DNA of 6,069 bases from Anaerolineae bacterium (GTDB lineage: Bacteria; Chloroflexota; Anaerolineae; Promineifilales; Promineifilaceae): contig JANQSK010000535.1 of NCBI GenBank assembly GCA_028284105.1, forward strand, positions 1 to 6,069, in the 5' to 3' direction. The position numbers and the translations under genes were made by a program. Every line of letters begins with the position of its first letter. Positions within the stretch are counted from its first letter, which is position 1. Positions 4,934 to 6,069 of the stretch are shown piece by piece. A model generated the notes under the pieces. The model saw only the letters and a program-made list of their open reading frames with translations. It ran no database searches and was not told the DNA's origin.

Positions 4934-5575
4934 ATGAACTTCCAAGAATTTGTAACAAACCTTGCAAGCATACCCGTATTTAAGATTGAGCATCTTTATG
5001 CAGTTGCAGACAATCCACAACAAGCGCAACGAAAAATAACCGAATGGATTCAAGCAGGAAAAGTTATCCAACTTCGACCAGGGGTTTATTCTTTGGCGCC
5101 ATCTTATCAGTTGGAATATCCTCATAGTTATGTTGTCGCCAATCAGATGGTGCAAGCCTCGTATGTTAGCCTTCAAACTGCATTATCTAATTATGATCTT
5201 ATTCCAGAATATGTCCCCGTTGTGGTAAGCATCACCACTTGCCGACCCGAGAAATGGCATAATTTGTATGGTCATTTCAATTATGAACAAATTGAATCAG
5301 CTATATTTTTTGGTTTTGAATATCGACAAGTGACGCAAACGCAATGGGCATTCGTGGCAACACCGGAAAAAGCATTATTAGATCTAATTTATTTGACACC
5401 CGATTCAGATAAGGAACAATATATTCGTACTTTAAGATTACAAAATTTAGATCAGCTCAATATTCGATTGCTAACGGCGTTTGTTGAGCGTATTAACACT
5501 TTGAAGCTTAAGCGAGCCTTGCCACATATCATACAGGTAATTAAAGAAGAATTAACAGATTACAAACCTCTTTGA
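4934..5575 (+). CDS. AbiEi-family antitoxin-like transcriptional regulator
   Basis: 213 residues. The N-terminal winged helix-turn-helix spans about residues 10-58: FKIEHLYAVADNPQQAQRKI (16-35), WIQAGKVIQLRPGVYSL (38-54). The wing ending in R-x-G-V-Y is characteristic of AbiEi-type antitoxins. The rest (SYVVANQMVQASYVSLQTAL, 65-84, then mostly beta segments and FVATPEKALLDLIYL) matches the usual C-terminal domain with its P-E-K-A-L-L-D motif. In type IV toxin-antitoxin systems AbiEi counters the nucleotidyltransferase toxin AbiEii and represses the operon. No nucleotidyltransferase gene follows in the window, so this may be a solitary regulator or the remains of a pair. No clear ribosome binding site precedes ATG 4934; the domain start supports it. 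Stop is TGA 5573-5575. Confidence 0.85.
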   Translation: MNFQEFVTNLASIPVFKIEHLYAVADNPQQAQRKITEWIQAGKVIQLRPGVYSLAPSYQLEYPHSYVVANQMVQASYVSLQTALSNYDLIPEYVPVVVSITTCRPEKWHNLYGHFNYEQIESAIFFGFEYRQVTQTQWAFVATPEKALLDLIYLTPDSDKEQYIRTLRLQNLDQLNIRLLTAFVERINTLKLKRALPHIIQVIKEELTDYKPL

Positions 5576-5579
5576 ATTC

Positions 5580-5669
5580 ATGGTTGATAGAGTGAATTGT
5601 TTAGACATATCTTTCAGAAACACAAAAATTACTCTTCAAGAAGATTGTGGCGAATTAGTGAAGTTGTGA
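5580..5669 (+). pseudogene. Possible broken N-terminus of the last gene (29 codons ending in TGA)
   Basis: ATG 5580 lies four bases after the AbiEi-like stop, an operon-like spacing, and encodes 29 residues (start MVDRVNCLDISFRN) to TGA 5667-5669. It is in the same frame as the ORF at 5700, and the 30 bases between are open, so a single TGA separates them. The two could be one gene interrupted by a nonsense mutation. No ribosome binding site is visible, so chance is also possible. Confidence 0.3.
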
Positions 5670-5699
5670 ATTAGAAATATCAAAGGTCTCTTTTTTGCT

Positions 5700-6065
5700 A
5701 TGCAACAGGTAATGTTATTAGGGGCATCTCTCTTACATACACGATATGGGCATTGGATTCATCCAAAGTCTAAAAGAGCCTTCGTTAATCGGGTGAATGA
5801 TAATCTTCGGAATTACCCTGGCTTGGCGGAAGAGCTTATGGCTATTCGCGAAAGGGCCCTTAACCAAGTACACACCCGCGAAGATGAAAAACGTATTCAA
5901 TGGTTGTCACAAGCCTTTTTTGGGGCACTCAGCATCTATGGAGATAATATTTCAGTTTGCCGAGTTGATTCAGAGGATATTCTAGAAGATATAGATGAGT
6001 GGTTTTTGTATCATTCAAAATATCTCGCAGACGACCTATTTATTCCAATTGGACTTTCCACCTGA
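5700..6065 (+). CDS. Hypothetical protein, 121 residues
   Basis: I do not recognise this protein. It looks mostly alpha-helical and soluble, with RYGHWIHPKSKRAFVNRVND (15-34), ELMAIRERALNQVHTREDEKR, and an acidic C-terminal part DSEDILEDIDEWF (90-102). It lacks the G-S-x-x-D nucleotidyltransferase motif expected of an AbiEii toxin, so it is not an obvious partner of the preceding AbiEi-like gene. AAAGG lies near 5681-5685, about 14 bases before ATG 5700, a longer than usual spacing. The frame is open upstream to TGA 5667, with no better ATG; a longer original start at 5580 is possible. TGA 6063-6065 ends it four bases before the window edge. Confidence 0.6.
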   Translation: MQQVMLLGASLLHTRYGHWIHPKSKRAFVNRVNDNLRNYPGLAEELMAIRERALNQVHTREDEKRIQWLSQAFFGALSIYGDNISVCRVDSEDILEDIDEWFLYHSKYLADDLFIPIGLST

Positions 6066-6069
6066 TTTT

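Noticed and set aside
4898..5176. Minus-strand 92-codon ORF
   Set aside because: Lies opposite the well-supported AbiEi-like gene and has no recognisable protein features.
5667..5669. TGA as selenocysteine or recoded tryptophan
   Set aside because: TGA ends other genes here (4721-4723, 5573-5575, 6063-6065) and no stem-loop suitable for selenocysteine insertion follows it.

Overview
The window is bacterial DNA in two parts. The left half (1-3060) has moderate GC and holds the 3' part of a large gene, a complete ssb gene, several terminator-like hairpins, a small membrane-protein ORF and a tRNA-like hairpin. The right half (about 3060-6069) is visibly AT-richer and holds small accessory-type genes: a membrane-anchored GNAT-like protein, a protein I do not recognise, an AbiEi-family antitoxin-like regulator and a second unrecognised protein. 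The SSB reads, from memory and without a search, most like SSBs of Chloroflexota (MYQK start, W37, TGQDG region, EEDEIPF tail). That host assignment is weak; the window could also be a plasmid or a genomic island.

Layout: 1-2010, the C-terminal 669 residues of a large protein that continues off the left edge. It has features suggestive of a two-barrel (QDE-1/YonO-like) RNA polymerase, but the catalytic aspartate motif is non-canonical. 2023-2369 is non-coding, with three consecutive hairpins and an ssb leader hairpin. 2370-2783 is ssb, followed by a strong intrinsic terminator. 2858-2962 is a 34-residue single-helix ORF, and directly overlapping its end is a tRNA acceptor/T-arm-like hairpin (2961-3006). 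Two more terminator-like hairpins follow. 3120-3485 has no convincing gene but a cluster of hairpins and an 18-bp perfect palindrome. Then come the GNAT-like gene (3486-4034), an unknown gene (4097-4723), the AbiEi-like gene (4934-5575) and a final unknown ORF (5700-6065). All genes are on the + strand.

Two signals separate the halves. The palindromic octamer ACGGCCGT occurs five times in the first 3 kb, always as ACGGCCGTT, and never in the last 3 kb. The tRNA-like T-arm sits at the junction. Together they suggest that the right half is an acquired segment joined next to a tRNA-derived sequence. The polymerase-like gene and ssb may belong to the same replication or expression module, but strong terminator-like hairpins separate them, so they are probably separate transcription units. 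The accessory genes show no obvious joint pathway; the AbiEi-like gene has no visible AbiEii toxin partner in the window.
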